This document shows, piece after piece, positions 43,735 through 52,752 of a DNA stretch of 64,000 bases. The stretch's first letter is position 1; the number at the start of each line of letters is the position of its first letter. Position numbers and translations under genes: made by a program. The DNA lies in contig NZ_WUAX01000005.1 in assembly GCF_009806985.1 (NCBI RefSeq), forward strand, positions 62,001 to 126,000, written 5' to 3'. Below the pieces are notes generated by a model, which searched no databases, had not been told where the DNA came from, and was given only the letters and a program-made list of their open reading frames with translations. This stretch comes from Halorubrum sp. JWXQ-INN 858 (GTDB lineage Archaea > Halobacteriota > Halobacteria > Halobacteriales > Haloferacaceae).

Positions 43735-44132
43735 AGTTTATACAAAGGTACTGACCGTCGATCGACCCGACGGGTTATCGGGCGAGATAGGGCGCTAAAA
43801 GCTCGCGCTTCAGCGCGGGGATACAGCGCCCGCACGTAGTTTTAAGAGGTTCTATGGCGAACTGAATGCTAACCGAGGCGGTCTATCCGCCCTATCACAA
43901 TGAGACAATATCGGGGATTCGCCCTTTCGTCATGGAAGGTACCCCTTCCATCAGACGAACAGGGTGCAGGAAGCACAAGATAACCCCGAATCCCTGTCTT
44001 CTCGACAGAGGATAGGGGTAACGGTAGCGTGGCACTGCCAGCATTCCCTCGGGGATGTTAAACCGTAATCCTCCCAAACCAGCAAGCCTCTGCTTGTGGG
44101 AAGCCCCGCCGTTTACGGCGGGGAGGATGTCA
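43735..44132. mobile_element. Degenerate or non-autonomous IS200/IS605-like element, no transposase
   Basis: A ~400-bp segment of lower G+C inserted between the polypyrimidine region and the hisB stop. The right end holds a perfect 8-bp-stem hairpin CCCCGCCG-TTTA-CGGCGGGG (44104-44123) followed by GAGGATGTCA, and a second hairpin around CAAGC-CTCT-GCTTG (44083-44096). The left part has a CGCGC-TTCA-GCGCG hairpin (43804-43817). Such subterminal hairpins, and the GGCGGGGAGGATGTCA end, are familiar from haloarchaeal IS200/IS605 (tnpB-type) elements, whose right end also encodes the guide RNA. No tnpA or tnpB is present; a 49-codon frame (43866-44015) may be residual. Confidence 0.5.
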
Positions 44133-44726
44133 CAAGGCTCCTTTCGTGCTCGGGGTGTCGCTCCGCCGCCCGTCGATCCGCGTCGCGTCGTCGAGCGCAC
44201 GCGCGAGCGCCTTAAATAGGGCCTCGACCTCGTGGTGTGCGTTGTCGCCGCGGACGACCGCGGCGTGGAGGGTGAGCCCGGCGTTTTGCGCGAGCGACAT
44301 CGCGAAGTGGTCGGCCATGACGCTCGTGAACTCCCCGACGCGGTCCTGTGAGAACTCGCCGGAGAACTCGTAGTACGGGCGGCCGGCGACGTCGACGACG
44401 ACGGACGCGACCGCCTCGTCGAGCGGGACGCGCCGGTCGGCGTACCGTCGGATCCCTCGCTTGTCGCCGAGCGCCTCGTCGAACGCCTCGCCGAGACAGA
44501 TCGCGACGTCCTCCACGGTGTGGTGGTCGTCGATGTGGGTGTCGCCGTCACACCGAACGGTGAGATCGAAGAGGCCGTGTTTCGCGAACGCCGCCAGCAT
44601 GTGGTCGTAAAACCCGATCCCGGTGTCGATCTCGTGGTCGCCGTCGCCGTCGATCGCGAGGGTCAACTCGATCGTCGTCTCGCTCGTCGCTCGCGAGACG
44701 GCGGCGCTGCGGTCGTGTTCGGTCAT
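44130..44726 (-). CDS. hisB: Imidazoleglycerol-phosphate dehydratase
   Basis: 198 residues, standard length. It dehydrates imidazoleglycerol phosphate in histidine synthesis using two Mn ions. The metal motifs are [31 protein letters not shown] and [18 protein letters not shown], the duplicated His-rich half-sites of the family. The C-terminus [12 protein letters not shown] is conserved, so the gene is intact even though the IS-like element begins at its stop codon. The start at 44726 is supported by a minus-strand CCTTAAG about 25-31 bp upstream. Other his genes, hisA and hisG, are 2.4-3.3 kb away. Confidence 0.95.
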   Translation of the reverse strand: MTEHDRSAAVSRATSETTIELTLAIDGDGDHEIDTGIGFYDHMLAAFAKHGLFDLTVRCDGDTHIDDHHTVEDVAICLGEAFDEALGDKRGIRRYADRRVPLDEAVASVVVDVAGRPYYEFSGEFSQDRVGEFTSVMADHFAMSLAQNAGLTLHAAVVRGDNAHHEVEALFKALARALDDATRIDGRRSDTPSTKGAL

Positions 44727-44801
44727 ACCGGCCACTCGGCGGGCACTCTTAAGGGGATTACGGGCGGTGGCTATTTCGGGCCGCCGATAGAAGCGTCGCG
44801 T

Positions 44802-46196
44802 ATGGGCACCGATCACGGTGACTCCGAACCGGCCGCGGAGCCGCCGGTCGAACACGACACCGATCAGGGCGAGGGCGAGCTCGAACGAACGATCGGGCTC
44901 GTCGGCGGCCTCGCGATCGGCATCGGGACGATGATCGGCGCGGGGATATTCGTCTTCCCCGGGCTCGCGGCGGCCAACGCGGGGCCTGCCGCGGCGCTGT
45001 CGTTCGCGATCGGGGCGGTCGTCGCGTTGCTCGTGGCGCTGCCCGCCTCCGAGCTGGCGACGGCGATGCCGCGCAGCGGGGGCGGCTACTTCTTCATCTC
45101 ACGCGGGTTGGGGACCGGACCGGGGGCGATCGTCGGTCTCGGGCTCTGGCTCGGGCTCGTCTTCGCCGCCGCGTTCTATCTCGTCGGGCTGGGGAGCTAC
45201 GCCGGGCAGGTGTTCGCCGAGGTAGGGCTCGCGCTCCCGGTGAACCCGGCGGTCCCGCTGGGCGTCGCGTTCGGGATCGGGCTGACCGTGCTCAGCCTGT
45301 TCGGGACGGAGAACACGGCGTCGCTCCAGAACGGGATCGTGGTGGTCCTGCTCGCGATCCTCACGCTGTTTCTGACCTACGGAAGCCTCGACGCGCTCGG
45401 CGTGTTCGGAACCGAGAGCACGCCCGAGCGGTTCTTCCCGCCCGGCGGGCTCCTCCCGGTCCTGCAGACCGCGGCGCTCGTGTTCACGTCGTACCTCGGC
45501 TTCGCACAGGTGGCGACGGTCGCGGGCGACATCAAACGGCCCGGGCGGAACCTCCCGCTGGCGATGGTGGGCTCGGTGGTCCTCGTCGGCGTCTTCTACG
45601 TCGTCACGATCTTCGTCGCGACGAGCGCGTTCGGGAGCGCCCGGCTCGGTGAGTTCGGCGAGACCGCGATGGTCGAGGTCGCCCGCGAGTTCGTCGGGCT
45701 CCCGGGCGCGATCGCCATCGTGTTCGCGGGGCTGCTCGCGACGTTCTCCAGCGCGAACGCCTCGATCCTCAGCGCCTCGCGGGCGGTGTACGCGATCAGC
45801 CGCGACGAGGTCATCCCCGGCGCGGCGAGTCGCCTCAACCTCCGGTACGGCACGCCACACGTCGCGCTCGGGCTCGCGGGCGGCCCGATCGTCGTCCTCA
45901 CGGCGACCGGGCAGGTGGAACTGCTCGCGGAGGTCGCCTCGTTCCTCCACCTCGTCATGTACGGGCTGATCTGCGTCGCGCTGATCCAGCTCCGTCGGGA
46001 GTCGCCGGAGTGGTACACGCCCTCGTTCCACTGTCCCGCGGGGTTCGCCGTCGCGGGGGTCGGCGCGCTCGCGAGCTTCGCGCTCATCGCGTTCATGCAG
46101 CCCGCGTCGATCGTCGTCGGGGCCGCGATCATGCTGGTGGCGTACGCCTGGTACCGCTACTACGCCACGGACGTCGATCTCAAAGGGGACTTCTGA
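44802..46196 (+). CDS. APC-superfamily amino acid transporter
   Basis: 464 residues with about twelve helices. TM1 contains the unwound substrate site [19 protein letters not shown], and TM6 has [27 protein letters not shown], both hallmarks of amino acid/polyamine/organocation carriers. A 30-residue acidic N-terminus precedes TM1. It lacks the C-terminal USP domain of some haloarchaeal homologues; a separate UspA-type gene follows two bases after the stop, presumably replacing that fusion as a partner protein. Substrate unknown; cationic amino acids are common for this group. Confidence 0.88.
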   Translation: MGTDHGDSEPAAEPPVEHDTDQGEGELERTIGLVGGLAIGIGTMIGAGIFVFPGLAAANAGPAAALSFAIGAVVALLVALPASELATAMPRSGGGYFFISRGLGTGPGAIVGLGLWLGLVFAAAFYLVGLGSYAGQVFAEVGLALPVNPAVPLGVAFGIGLTVLSLFGTENTASLQNGIVVVLLAILTLFLTYGSLDALGVFGTESTPERFFPPGGLLPVLQTAALVFTSYLGFAQVATVAGDIKRPGRNLPLAMVGSVVLVGVFYVVTIFVATSAFGSARLGEFGETAMVEVAREFVGLPGAIAIVFAGLLATFSSANASILSASRAVYAISRDEVIPGAASRLNLRYGTPHVALGLAGGPIVVLTATGQVELLAEVASFLHLVMYGLICVALIQLRRESPEWYTPSFHCPAGFAVAGVGALASFALIAFMQPASIVVGAAIMLVAYAWYRYYATDVDLKGDF

Positions 46197-46198
46197 TC

Positions 46199-47113
46199 AT
46201 GACCGACACAGACCGCTCAACCGACGCCGCCGAACCGCCCGCCGATCCGTCCGGCGAACCGTCCGCCGATCCGTCCGCTGGCTCGTCCGCCGACCCGTCC
46301 GGCGATCGACCGACCGTGCTCGTTCCGGTTCGGGTGCTCGAAGGGGAGCCGCTTCCGGGAGGCGTCGCCGAACTCCTCGCGAACGCGCACGTGGTCCTGC
46401 TCGGCTACCACGTGATCCCCGAACAGACGGCGACAGACCAGGCCAGAGAGCAGTTCGGCGACGGTGCGATGACGAAGCTCGAGGAGTTCGCAGCCGCGCT
46501 GGAGGCGACGGGCGCGACGGTCGACACGCGGCTCGTGTTCACACACGAGAAGCAGGCGACGATCGACCGGGTGATCTACGAGGAGGACTGTCTCGCCGTC
46601 CTCGTCCCCAACGCCACCGACGGCCCGGAGTCCGTGCTCGTCGCGATCCGCGGGACGGTCGGTCTCGATCGGACCGCGAGGCTCGTCGCCGGGCTGTTCG
46701 CCGGCACCGACGTCGGGGTGACGCTGTATCACATCCTCGGCGAGGACGAGAGCGGTGCCGACGCGGAGACGCTGCTGGACGGGGCGACCGCCGCGCTCGT
46801 CGATCGGGGGATGGACCCCGACGCGGTGGAGACGCTCGTCGAGCGCCCCGAGAAGGCGCTCGACGCCATCGCGCGCCACGGCGAGTCCCACGACGCCGTC
46901 GTCATGGGCGAGACGGACCCGTCGGTGACGACGTTCGTCTTCGGGATGCCCTCCGAGCAGGTCGCGGAGCGGTTCCTCGGCCCCGTCCTCGTCGTCCAGC
47001 GCGAACGTCCCGCGGCGGCGGAAGACGGCGACGGAAGCGAGGGCGGTGACGGAAGCGAGGGCAGTGACGGAAGTGAGAGGACTGACGAAGCCGCCGACGA
47101 TCGCCGGCCTTAA
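46199..47113 (+). CDS. Universal stress protein UspA-type, transporter-linked
   Basis: 304 residues. Usp-like alpha/beta halves at about 40-140 (TVLVPVRVLEGEPLPGGV) and 145-285 (SVLVAIRGTVGLDR, HDAVVMGETDPSVTTFVFGMPSEQVAERFLGPVLVV given in part). The N-terminus is a PSAD/PSG repeat (12-bp DNA unit, 46241-46312) and the C-terminus an Asp/Gly/Ser/Glu repeat (18-bp unit near 47030-47090), both disordered. It starts two bases after the APC transporter, so they are one operon; homologues are often fused to such transporters, suggesting regulation of transport. Its 3' end overlaps convergent hisA by four bases. Confidence 0.8.
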   Translation: MTDTDRSTDAAEPPADPSGEPSADPSAGSSADPSGDRPTVLVPVRVLEGEPLPGGVAELLANAHVVLLGYHVIPEQTATDQAREQFGDGAMTKLEEFAAALEATGATVDTRLVFTHEKQATIDRVIYEEDCLAVLVPNATDGPESVLVAIRGTVGLDRTARLVAGLFAGTDVGVTLYHILGEDESGADAETLLDGATAALVDRGMDPDAVETLVERPEKALDAIARHGESHDAVVMGETDPSVTTFVFGMPSEQVAERFLGPVLVVQRERPAAAEDGDGSEGGDGSEGSDGSERTDEAADDRRP

Positions 47114-47850
47114 GCGTCGTCCGCGGCCGCCTGCGCCTCGCGAAGCGTGAACCGTCCCTCGTACAGCGCGGTGCCGACGACGACCGCCGCCGCGCCGGCC
47201 CGTTTCAACGCGACGACGTCGTCGACGGTCGCGACGCCGCCGGAGGCGATCACGGGGACGTCGACCGCCTCGACGACCGCCGCGACGGCCTCGCGGTCGA
47301 TCCCGTCCAGCCGTCCCTCGACGTCGACGTTGGTGAAGAGGACCCCGCCCGCGCCGAGCTCCTCGTAGCGCGTCGCCGCCTCGGCGGGGTCGAGACCGGT
47401 GCCCTCGGTCCAGCCGGCGACGACCACCTCGCCGCCCTTCGCGTCGAGGCTGACGACGACGCTGTCCGGATGGGTGTCGTCGATCGCCGCGACGATGTCG
47501 GGGTCCTCGATCGCGGCCGTCCCGAGGATGACGCGGTCGATCCCGGCATCGAGCAGGTCGCGAGCCCCGTCCGCGGTCCGGATCCCGCCGCCCAGCTGCA
47601 GGCCGACGCCCTCGTCGACCGCGCCGACGACGGCCTCGATGGCGGCCGCGTTCGCGCGCTCGCCCTCGAACGCGCCGTCGAGGTCGACGAGGTGAAGCGT
47701 CGACGCGCCCGCGTCGATCCATCGCTCGGCCGCCTCGACCGGGTCGCCGTAGCGTTTACCCGTGCCGCGCTCGCCGCCGACCAGCTGGACGACCTCGCCG
47801 TCCTGGACGTCGACCGCGGGGATCACCTCGAACTCGGGGAAATGGCTCAT
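47110..47850 (-). CDS. hisA: Phosphoribosylformimino-5-aminoimidazole carboxamide ribotide isomerase
   Basis: 246 residues, a TIM barrel. It isomerises ProFAR in histidine synthesis. Catalytic Asp in IPAVDVQDG (near residue 11) and the second Asp in GWTEGTG/D-x-T region (~130), phosphate-binding [14 protein letters not shown] and [14 protein letters not shown], and [11 protein letters not shown] are all present. It is distinguished from HisF by the N-terminal [12 protein letters not shown] motif. The start at 47850 is preferred; a minus-strand CTTAATC 25-31 bp upstream supports leaderless initiation. It is divergent from hisG with a shared upstream region. Confidence 0.95.
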   Translation of the reverse strand: MSHFPEFEVIPAVDVQDGEVVQLVGGERGTGKRYGDPVEAAERWIDAGASTLHLVDLDGAFEGERANAAAIEAVVGAVDEGVGLQLGGGIRTADGARDLLDAGIDRVILGTAAIEDPDIVAAIDDTHPDSVVVSLDAKGGEVVVAGWTEGTGLDPAEAATRYEELGAGGVLFTNVDVEGRLDGIDREAVAAVVEAVDVPVIASGGVATVDDVVALKRAGAAAVVVGTALYEGRFTLREAQAAADDA

Positions 47851-47999
47851 ACGTTCCCGGGTTGGACGGGGCCGGATTAAGCGGGACGGTTCGATCCCGC
47901 AACGTGTGGCGTCCGAGGCCACGGTCGAGCGTCCGAGGGCGCGGTCGGGCGGCCGCCGAGGACGAAAACGTTTCCCGCACCGCCCGCGACGCCTCGGAT

Positions 48000-48890
48000 A
48001 TGCGTATCGCCGTGCCCAACAAGGGCCGTCTCCACGACCCGACGATCTCGTTGCTCGAACGCGCGGGACTCCACATCGAGGACACCGCCGACCGCCAGCT
48101 CTACGCCGACACCGTCGACCCGGACGTCAGCGTCCTGTTCGCGCGCGCCGCCGACATCCCGGAGTACGTCCGCGACGGCGCGGCGGACCTCGGCGTGACC
48201 GGCCTCGACCAGGCGTCGGAGTCCGGCGGCGTCGCCCCCGACGCGGCGTCGGCCGGCGCGGACGACCTCGTCGACCTGCTCGATCTGGGCTACGGCTCCT
48301 GTAAACTCGTCCTCGCCGCGCCGGAGGACGACGACGTCGCGAGCGTCCACGACCTCGAGGGGGCGACCGTCGCCACCGAGTTCCCGAACGTCACCCGCGA
48401 CTACTTCGACCGGGTCGGCGTGGCTGCCGACATCGTCACGGTGACGGGCGCGACGGAGCTCACGCCCCACGTCGACATGGCCGACGCCATCGTCGACATC
48501 ACCTCGACCGGCACCACGCTGAAGGTGAACCGGCTGGCGGTCGTCGACGACGTGCTCGACTCCTCGGTCCGGCTGTTCGCGCGCCCCGACGTCGTCGACG
48601 ACCCCAAGGTCGGCCAGGTTCGGACCGCCTTCGAGTCGGTGCTCGCGGCCGACGGCCGCCGCTACCTGATGATGAACGCCCCCAAATCCAGGCTCGACGA
48701 GGTGAAGGACGTGATCCCCGGGCTCGGCGGCCCGACCGTGATGAACGTCGAGGCCGACGCGAACGGGAACGGGATGGTCGCGGTTCACGCCGTCGTCGAC
48801 GAACGAGCGGTGTTCTCGACGATCTCGGAGCTGAAGGCGGTCGGCGCGAGCGGCATCCTCGTCACCGAGATCGAGCGGCTCGTCGAGTAG
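48000..48890 (+). CDS. hisG: ATP phosphoribosyltransferase, long form
   Basis: 296 residues. It catalyses the first committed step of histidine synthesis. The N-terminal [19 protein letters not shown], the [13 protein letters not shown]-region, [10 protein letters not shown] and [16 protein letters not shown]-loop match HisG. The C-terminal ~80 residues ([19 protein letters not shown] and onward) form the ACT-like regulatory domain that binds histidine in the long HisG form, so no HisZ is needed. The upstream region shared with hisA contains GAAAACGTTT about 30-38 bp before the ATG. Confidence 0.95.
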   Translation: MRIAVPNKGRLHDPTISLLERAGLHIEDTADRQLYADTVDPDVSVLFARAADIPEYVRDGAADLGVTGLDQASESGGVAPDAASAGADDLVDLLDLGYGSCKLVLAAPEDDDVASVHDLEGATVATEFPNVTRDYFDRVGVAADIVTVTGATELTPHVDMADAIVDITSTGTTLKVNRLAVVDDVLDSSVRLFARPDVVDDPKVGQVRTAFESVLAADGRRYLMMNAPKSRLDEVKDVIPGLGGPTVMNVEADANGNGMVAVHAVVDERAVFSTISELKAVGASGILVTEIERLVE

Positions 48891-48962
48891 CGCGGGTCGC
48901 GTTCGCCCCTCGTCGCGTCCGCCCTCGTCGATTCACCGACCGATCGAACCGTCGGTTCCCCC

Positions 48963-49214
48963 CTACTCGGCGTCGCCGATCAGCCGCCGTTTCTCCGCTC
49001 GGGTGAGCGACTTGATCGCGTACTCGCGGGACATGGCCGCCGACCGCGATCCGAACGACTCCGTGTACCGGAGGGCGACCGGCGTCCGCCCGCGGGTGTA
49101 CTTGGCCCCCTCGCCGGCGTCGTGCTCCGCGACGCGCCGTTCGACGTCCGTGGTGTAGCCGGTGTAGAGGGTTCCGTCGGCACACTCGATCACGTACACG
49201 TGGTGGTCCGACAC
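48963..49214 (-). CDS. GIY-YIG domain nuclease-like protein
   Basis: 83 residues, a stand-alone GIY-YIG domain of the YhbQ/UPF0213 type. The motif is HVYVIECADGTLYTGYTTDVERR, with the catalytic Arg in the same helix and a likely metal Glu toward the C-terminus (SREYAIKSLTRAEKRRLI). These small proteins are presumed nucleases; no role is established. It converges on hisG with 72 bp between the stops. Confidence 0.88.
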   Translation of the reverse strand: MSDHHVYVIECADGTLYTGYTTDVERRVAEHDAGEGAKYTRGRTPVALRYTESFGSRSAAMSREYAIKSLTRAEKRRLIGDAE

Positions 49215-49316
49215 GGTGCCGGATCCGACGCCGACGGATAAAGGCCTCCGGATCGCCGAGTGACCCGAGTCCGTCTCGGACCCGGACGATGTCGAGGTTC
49301 GTGTCCCGTTGCCCCG

Positions 49317-50075
49317 TCAGGAGCCGTCGACCGCTCGGGCGATGAGCCCGGCCTGTGCGCCGGCGATGAACCCCGCGTCCACGTTGACCGTCGTCAACAC
49401 CGTACACGACTGGATCGCGCCGTACAGCGCGGCCTCGCCGTCGCCGCCGACGCCGTAGCCGGTCGACACCGGGAGCGCGATGACGGGGGCGTCGACGAGG
49501 CCCGCGACCACGGTCGGCAGCGCGCCCTCGCGGCCGGCCGCGACGACGACGACGTCGGCTCCCCGGATCCGGTCCACCTGATCGAGCAGTCGGTCGATGT
49601 TCGCGACGCCGACGTCCTCGAGGAAGTCGACGCTCGCGCCGACCTCGCGGGCGACGACCGCCGCCTCGCCCGCGACCGGCGCGTCGGACGTCCCCGCGGT
49701 GACGACCGCGACGGTCGCGTCGAGCGACGGCGGCTCGAACGCCGCAGCGTGAACCACGATGGTCCGGGTCCGGGGGTCGTGATCGACGCTCGCCTCCGGG
49801 GCCGTCTCGGCGACGCTATCGCGAACCGCCTCCGCGACCGCCGGCTCCGCCCGCGTCACGAGCGCTCGCCCGGTCGTCTCCAGCGCCGTCGTCGCCAGGG
49901 TCGCCGTCTCCGTCGGCGTCTTCCCGTCGGCCAACACGGCCTCCGGGATCCCTCGACGGCGCTCGCGGTCGGCGTCGAACCGCCCGGCCGCCGTGGTTGC
50001 ATACCCCGACAGCCGGGACTCCGCCTCCGCGACCGTGATCTCTCCCGCATCGAGCGCTTCCAGCGTGTCGCGCAT
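49317..50075 (-). CDS. larB: Nickel-pincer cofactor biosynthesis protein LarB family (AIR carboxylase-like)
   Basis: 252 residues from MRDTLEALDAGEI; extra in-frame codons upstream are Arg-rich and not family-like. The C-terminal PurE-like domain shows VAVVTAGTSDAPVAGEAA, VGVANIDRLLDQVDRI, VVVVAAGREGALPTVVAGLVDAPVIALPVS (in part) and GAIQSCTVLTTVNVDAGFIAG. LarB carboxylates and hydrolyses nicotinate adenine dinucleotide to make the pincer cofactor precursor used by lactate racemase-like enzymes. No larC, larE or larA is in the window, so the pathway cannot be confirmed here. Confidence 0.83.
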   Translation of the reverse strand: MRDTLEALDAGEITVAEAESRLSGYATTAAGRFDADRERRRGIPEAVLADGKTPTETATLATTALETTGRALVTRAEPAVAEAVRDSVAETAPEASVDHDPRTRTIVVHAAAFEPPSLDATVAVVTAGTSDAPVAGEAAVVAREVGASVDFLEDVGVANIDRLLDQVDRIRGADVVVVAAGREGALPTVVAGLVDAPVIALPVSTGYGVGGDGEAALYGAIQSCTVLTTVNVDAGFIAGAQAGLIARAVDGS

Positions 50076-50252
50076 ACCCCGACGGTGCGGGTCGCACGCG
50101 TTCGTAGCTGTCGATCCCCGCCGTGCTGCCGGGGAACACGTCCGCTTGCGTCGTCGCACCACGGCTACCCCACAACCTTTATAAGCACGGCGGGATCGAC
50201 TCGGTCGTGAACCGCCCGCACGGCGGCCCTCGCGGGCGAATTCAGGAACTCT

Positions 50253-50259
50253 TATTAAG
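50253..50259 (+). promoter_or_regulatory. TATA box of the histone-fold mini-protein
   Basis: TATTAAG lies 24-30 bp upstream of the ATG at 50283. A second box, CTTTATAAG at about 50176-50184, sits further upstream and might serve larB on the minus strand through its near-palindromic core. Confidence 0.5.
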
Positions 50260-50282
50260 TGTGGACGGATAGCGTCGATCGC

Positions 50283-50450
50283 ATGGCAGACCTCATTGTC
50301 AAAGCGGCAGTCAAGGAAGCGCTGGACGACAAGAACGTCGCTTCGGACTTCTACGACGCGCTGGACGAAGAAGTGGACGAGCTGCTCGAAGACGCCGCGC
50401 GCCGCGCCGAGGCGAACGACCGGAAGACGGTCCAGCCTCGCGACCTGTAA
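50283..50450 (+). CDS. Histone-fold mini-protein, DUF1931-like
   Basis: 55 residues, strongly acidic: MADLIVKAAVKEALDDK then NVASDFYDALDEEVDELLED and ARRAEANDRKTVQPRDL. The last part has the alpha2-loop-alpha3 pattern of archaeal histones (long acidic helix, then R-K-T-V-x-x-x-D-L), while the first helix is short. It matches a small haloarchaeal family grouped with DUF1931. It could dimerise like a histone, but it lacks basic DNA-binding surface, so nucleosome-like binding is doubtful. Confidence 0.82.
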   Translation: MADLIVKAAVKEALDDKNVASDFYDALDEEVDELLEDAARRAEANDRKTVQPRDL

Positions 50451-50545
50451 CCCGGCGAACCCACACCTTTTATTTCGACTCCGTCCGCCAGCGACGCGGA
50501 TCGCCCGCGGTTGCCGCCGAACACCCGCAGTTGCCGCCGAACGCC

Positions 50546-51247
50546 TTATAGCTCCACGACGCGCACGCCGGACGTCGTCCCCACGTGTACCTCGTCGGCG
50601 AGCCCGACGAACAGCCCGTGTTCGACGACGCCGGGCGTCGTCGCGAGCGCGGTCGCGAGCGCGTCCGGCTCGTCGATCGCCCCGAATGCGCAGTCGAGCA
50701 CGAGGTTCCCGTTGTCCGTGACGACCGGCCCGTCCTTCCGTTCGGCCGACCGGAGCTCGGGCTCCCCGCCGAGCGTCCGGACCGCCTCCGCGACGACCGC
50801 CCGCGCGCTCGGGAGCACCTCGACGGGGACGGGACCGTCGAGGACGGCGACCTCCTTCGAGGGGTCGGCGACGACGACGAACCGCGCGGCCGCCGCATCG
50901 ACGAACTTCTCGCGAGCGTGTGCCGCCCCGCCGCCCTTTATGAGATCGCCGTCGGCGACGCGGTCCGCGCCGTCGATCGCGACGTCGACGCCGGGGCCGT
51001 CGGGACCGACTACGTCGTCCAGATCGACGAGCGGGATCTCACACTTCCGGGCGAGATCCCGGCTCGCGAACGACGTGGGAACCCCGCGGACGTCGAGGCC
51101 CGCGTCGACCGCCCGGCCGATCGCGCGGATCGCGTGTGCCGCCGTCGACCCGGTTCCCAACCCGACGACGTCGCCGTCGTCGACCGTCTCGGCGGCCGAC
51201 TCGCCCGCCCGCCGCTTCGCCGCGTCGCTGCCGCCTTCCGTCTTCAT
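50546..51247 (-). CDS. rpiA: Ribose-5-phosphate isomerase A
   Basis: 233 residues. It interconverts ribose 5-phosphate and ribulose 5-phosphate. Phosphate-binding GLGTGSTAAHAI, the catalytic-acid region DVAIDGADRV and IKGGGAAHAREK with the active-site Lys/Glu are clear, plus VVTDNGNLVLDC near the C-terminus. The start MKTEGGSDAAKRRAG is the expected length. A CCGCAGTTGCCGCCGAAC repeat occurs twice just after its stop (50508-50543) in the convergent gap with the mini-protein gene. Confidence 0.94.
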   Translation of the reverse strand: MKTEGGSDAAKRRAGESAAETVDDGDVVGLGTGSTAAHAIRAIGRAVDAGLDVRGVPTSFASRDLARKCEIPLVDLDDVVGPDGPGVDVAIDGADRVADGDLIKGGGAAHAREKFVDAAAARFVVVADPSKEVAVLDGPVPVEVLPSARAVVAEAVRTLGGEPELRSAERKDGPVVTDNGNLVLDCAFGAIDEPDALATALATTPGVVEHGLFVGLADEVHVGTTSGVRVVEL

Positions 51248-51340
51248 GGCCTCGACTGCGCGTGGCGGGGTTGAAAAGGCGTCGGGGCCGGTCCCGGTGG
51301 CGTCGCTGTCAGCGTCGGGTGTCGGCCCTCCCTCTCGCTC

Positions 51341-52468
51341 TCACTCCAGTCGGTCCAGGACCGCCTCCGCGTCGTACGCCAGCGACAGCTCCCGGGAGCG
51401 TCCGCGCCCCTCGACGTCGGCGTACTCGGTCCGGATCACGCCGAGCTGGTCGAGCTTGTTGGTGATCTCGGAGTAGCGGGTGTAGCCGAGCCCGGTGTCC
51501 TCGTGGAACGCCTCGTACACGTCGCCGGCCCGCTCGCCGTCGTGTTCGGTGAGCACCCGGACGAGCGCGCGCTCGGAGTCGGAGAGCCCCCGGAGCGACC
51601 GCGAGAGGTGGACGTACTTCGACTTGTCGTACGCCGATTCGACGTCTTCGGCCCCGATCGTTCGGGACGCGCGCATCTCGGCGTTGAGCCCCGCCCGCCG
51701 GAGGAGGTCGATGCCGACCCGGAGGTCGCCGCCTTCCGCGGTCCGCTCGGCGACGAGCTCCAGCTCCGCGTCCTCGACGACGTCGTCGTGGAAGCCGCGC
51801 TTCGCGCGCTCCAGGAGGATGTCGTAGATCTCCGTCTCGTCGTACACGGGGAAGTACACCTCTTCCGGGCGGAAGACGGACTGGACGCGCCCGTCGAGCT
51901 CGTCGATGGCGTCCAGCGAGAGGTCGGAGGAGACGATGATCACGCCGATCTTCGCGCCCGAGTGCGCCTCGTGGGCACGCAACAGCGAGTAGAGGGTGTC
52001 GGACGCCTCGTTCTCGTAGAAGAGGTAGTTCACGTCGTCGAGCGCGACGACGAGGACCTCGTCGTCGTCGACGAGCCGGTCGGTGATCTGGCCGAACAGC
52101 TTCTTAAAGGAGATCCCCGAGGAGGGCGGCTCGTAGTCGAATATCCCCTCGAACAGCCGCGAGAAAACGGCGTACCGCGTCGAATCGACCTGGCAGTTCA
52201 CGTGGACGGTCCGGACGTCGGTGCGGGCGCGCAGCTCCGAGAACAGCTTCTGGACCGCGGTCGTTTTCCCCGTGCCGGGCGGGCCGCGGACCATCGTGTT
52301 CAGCGGGCGGGAGCCGCGGACGGCGGGTCGGAGCGCGTACTTCAGGCTCTCCAGCTGGCTCTCGCGGTGGCGGAACGTCTCCGGGACGTAGTCGATCTCG
52401 AACACCGACTCGTCGCGGAACACCGACTCGTCCCACGAGAGCATGTCGCCGTCGGCGTCCCCGGTCAT
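51341..52468 (-). CDS. Orc1/Cdc6-type replication initiator/AAA+ ATPase
   Basis: 375 residues. Walker A RGPPGTGKTTAVQ (~residues 62-74), Walker B VVALDDVNYLF, sensor I region IIVSSDLSLD, sensor II GDLRVGIDLLRRAG, then a C-terminal winged-helix domain (SERALVRVLTEHDGERAGDVYEAFH, in part). This is the archaeal Orc1/Cdc6 layout at near-standard length. Haloarchaea carry many paralogues, only some of which sit at origins. The flanking spacer has tandem repeats but no clear A/T-rich unwinding element or paired ORB motifs, so a local origin is not supported. It could also act in repair or checkpoint-like roles. Confidence 0.9.
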   Translation of the reverse strand: MTGDADGDMLSWDESVFRDESVFEIDYVPETFRHRESQLESLKYALRPAVRGSRPLNTMVRGPPGTGKTTAVQKLFSELRARTDVRTVHVNCQVDSTRYAVFSRLFEGIFDYEPPSSGISFKKLFGQITDRLVDDDEVLVVALDDVNYLFYENEASDTLYSLLRAHEAHSGAKIGVIIVSSDLSLDAIDELDGRVQSVFRPEEVYFPVYDETEIYDILLERAKRGFHDDVVEDAELELVAERTAEGGDLRVGIDLLRRAGLNAEMRASRTIGAEDVESAYDKSKYVHLSRSLRGLSDSERALVRVLTEHDGERAGDVYEAFHEDTGLGYTRYSEITNKLDQLGVIRTEYADVEGRGRSRELSLAYDAEAVLDRLE

Positions 52469-52589
52469 GAGGGAACCACCTCGCGCCGTCCACTTAACGG
52501 TTGCCTGCGGCCGCGGCGGAAGTGAAACCCGCCGATACCGGCGCGGATACGCGGGTACAGTCGCTCCCGTCGTTCACTATCGGATCGGT

Positions 52590-52720
52590 CGATGGCGGGC
52601 CGATGGCGGGCCAATAGCGGGCCGATAACGGGTCGATAGGGGACGATGGCGGGCCGATAGGGGACGATGGCGGGCCAACAGCGAGCCGCTCGCGGGCCGA
52701 TAGCGGGCCGATTCGGGATC
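52590..52720. repeat. Dense short tandem repeats upstream of the Orc gene
   Basis: Around 10-11-bp units of the form CGATGGCGGGC/CGATAGCGGGC recur about ten times, including two exact 21-bp copies (CGATAGGGGACGATGGCGGG plus C) at 52634-52654 and 52655-52675. They fill most of the 284-bp gap between the Orc start and the methyltransferase stop. Confidence 0.85.
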
Positions 52721-52752
52721 GGTCGCCCGCCGATCGCGAGCCGGCCGCCGGA

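Noticed and set aside
52469..52752. Replication origin beside the Orc1/Cdc6 gene
   Set aside because: No ORB-like inverted pairs or A/T-rich unwinding element seen; repeats look like local slippage. Kept only as a question.
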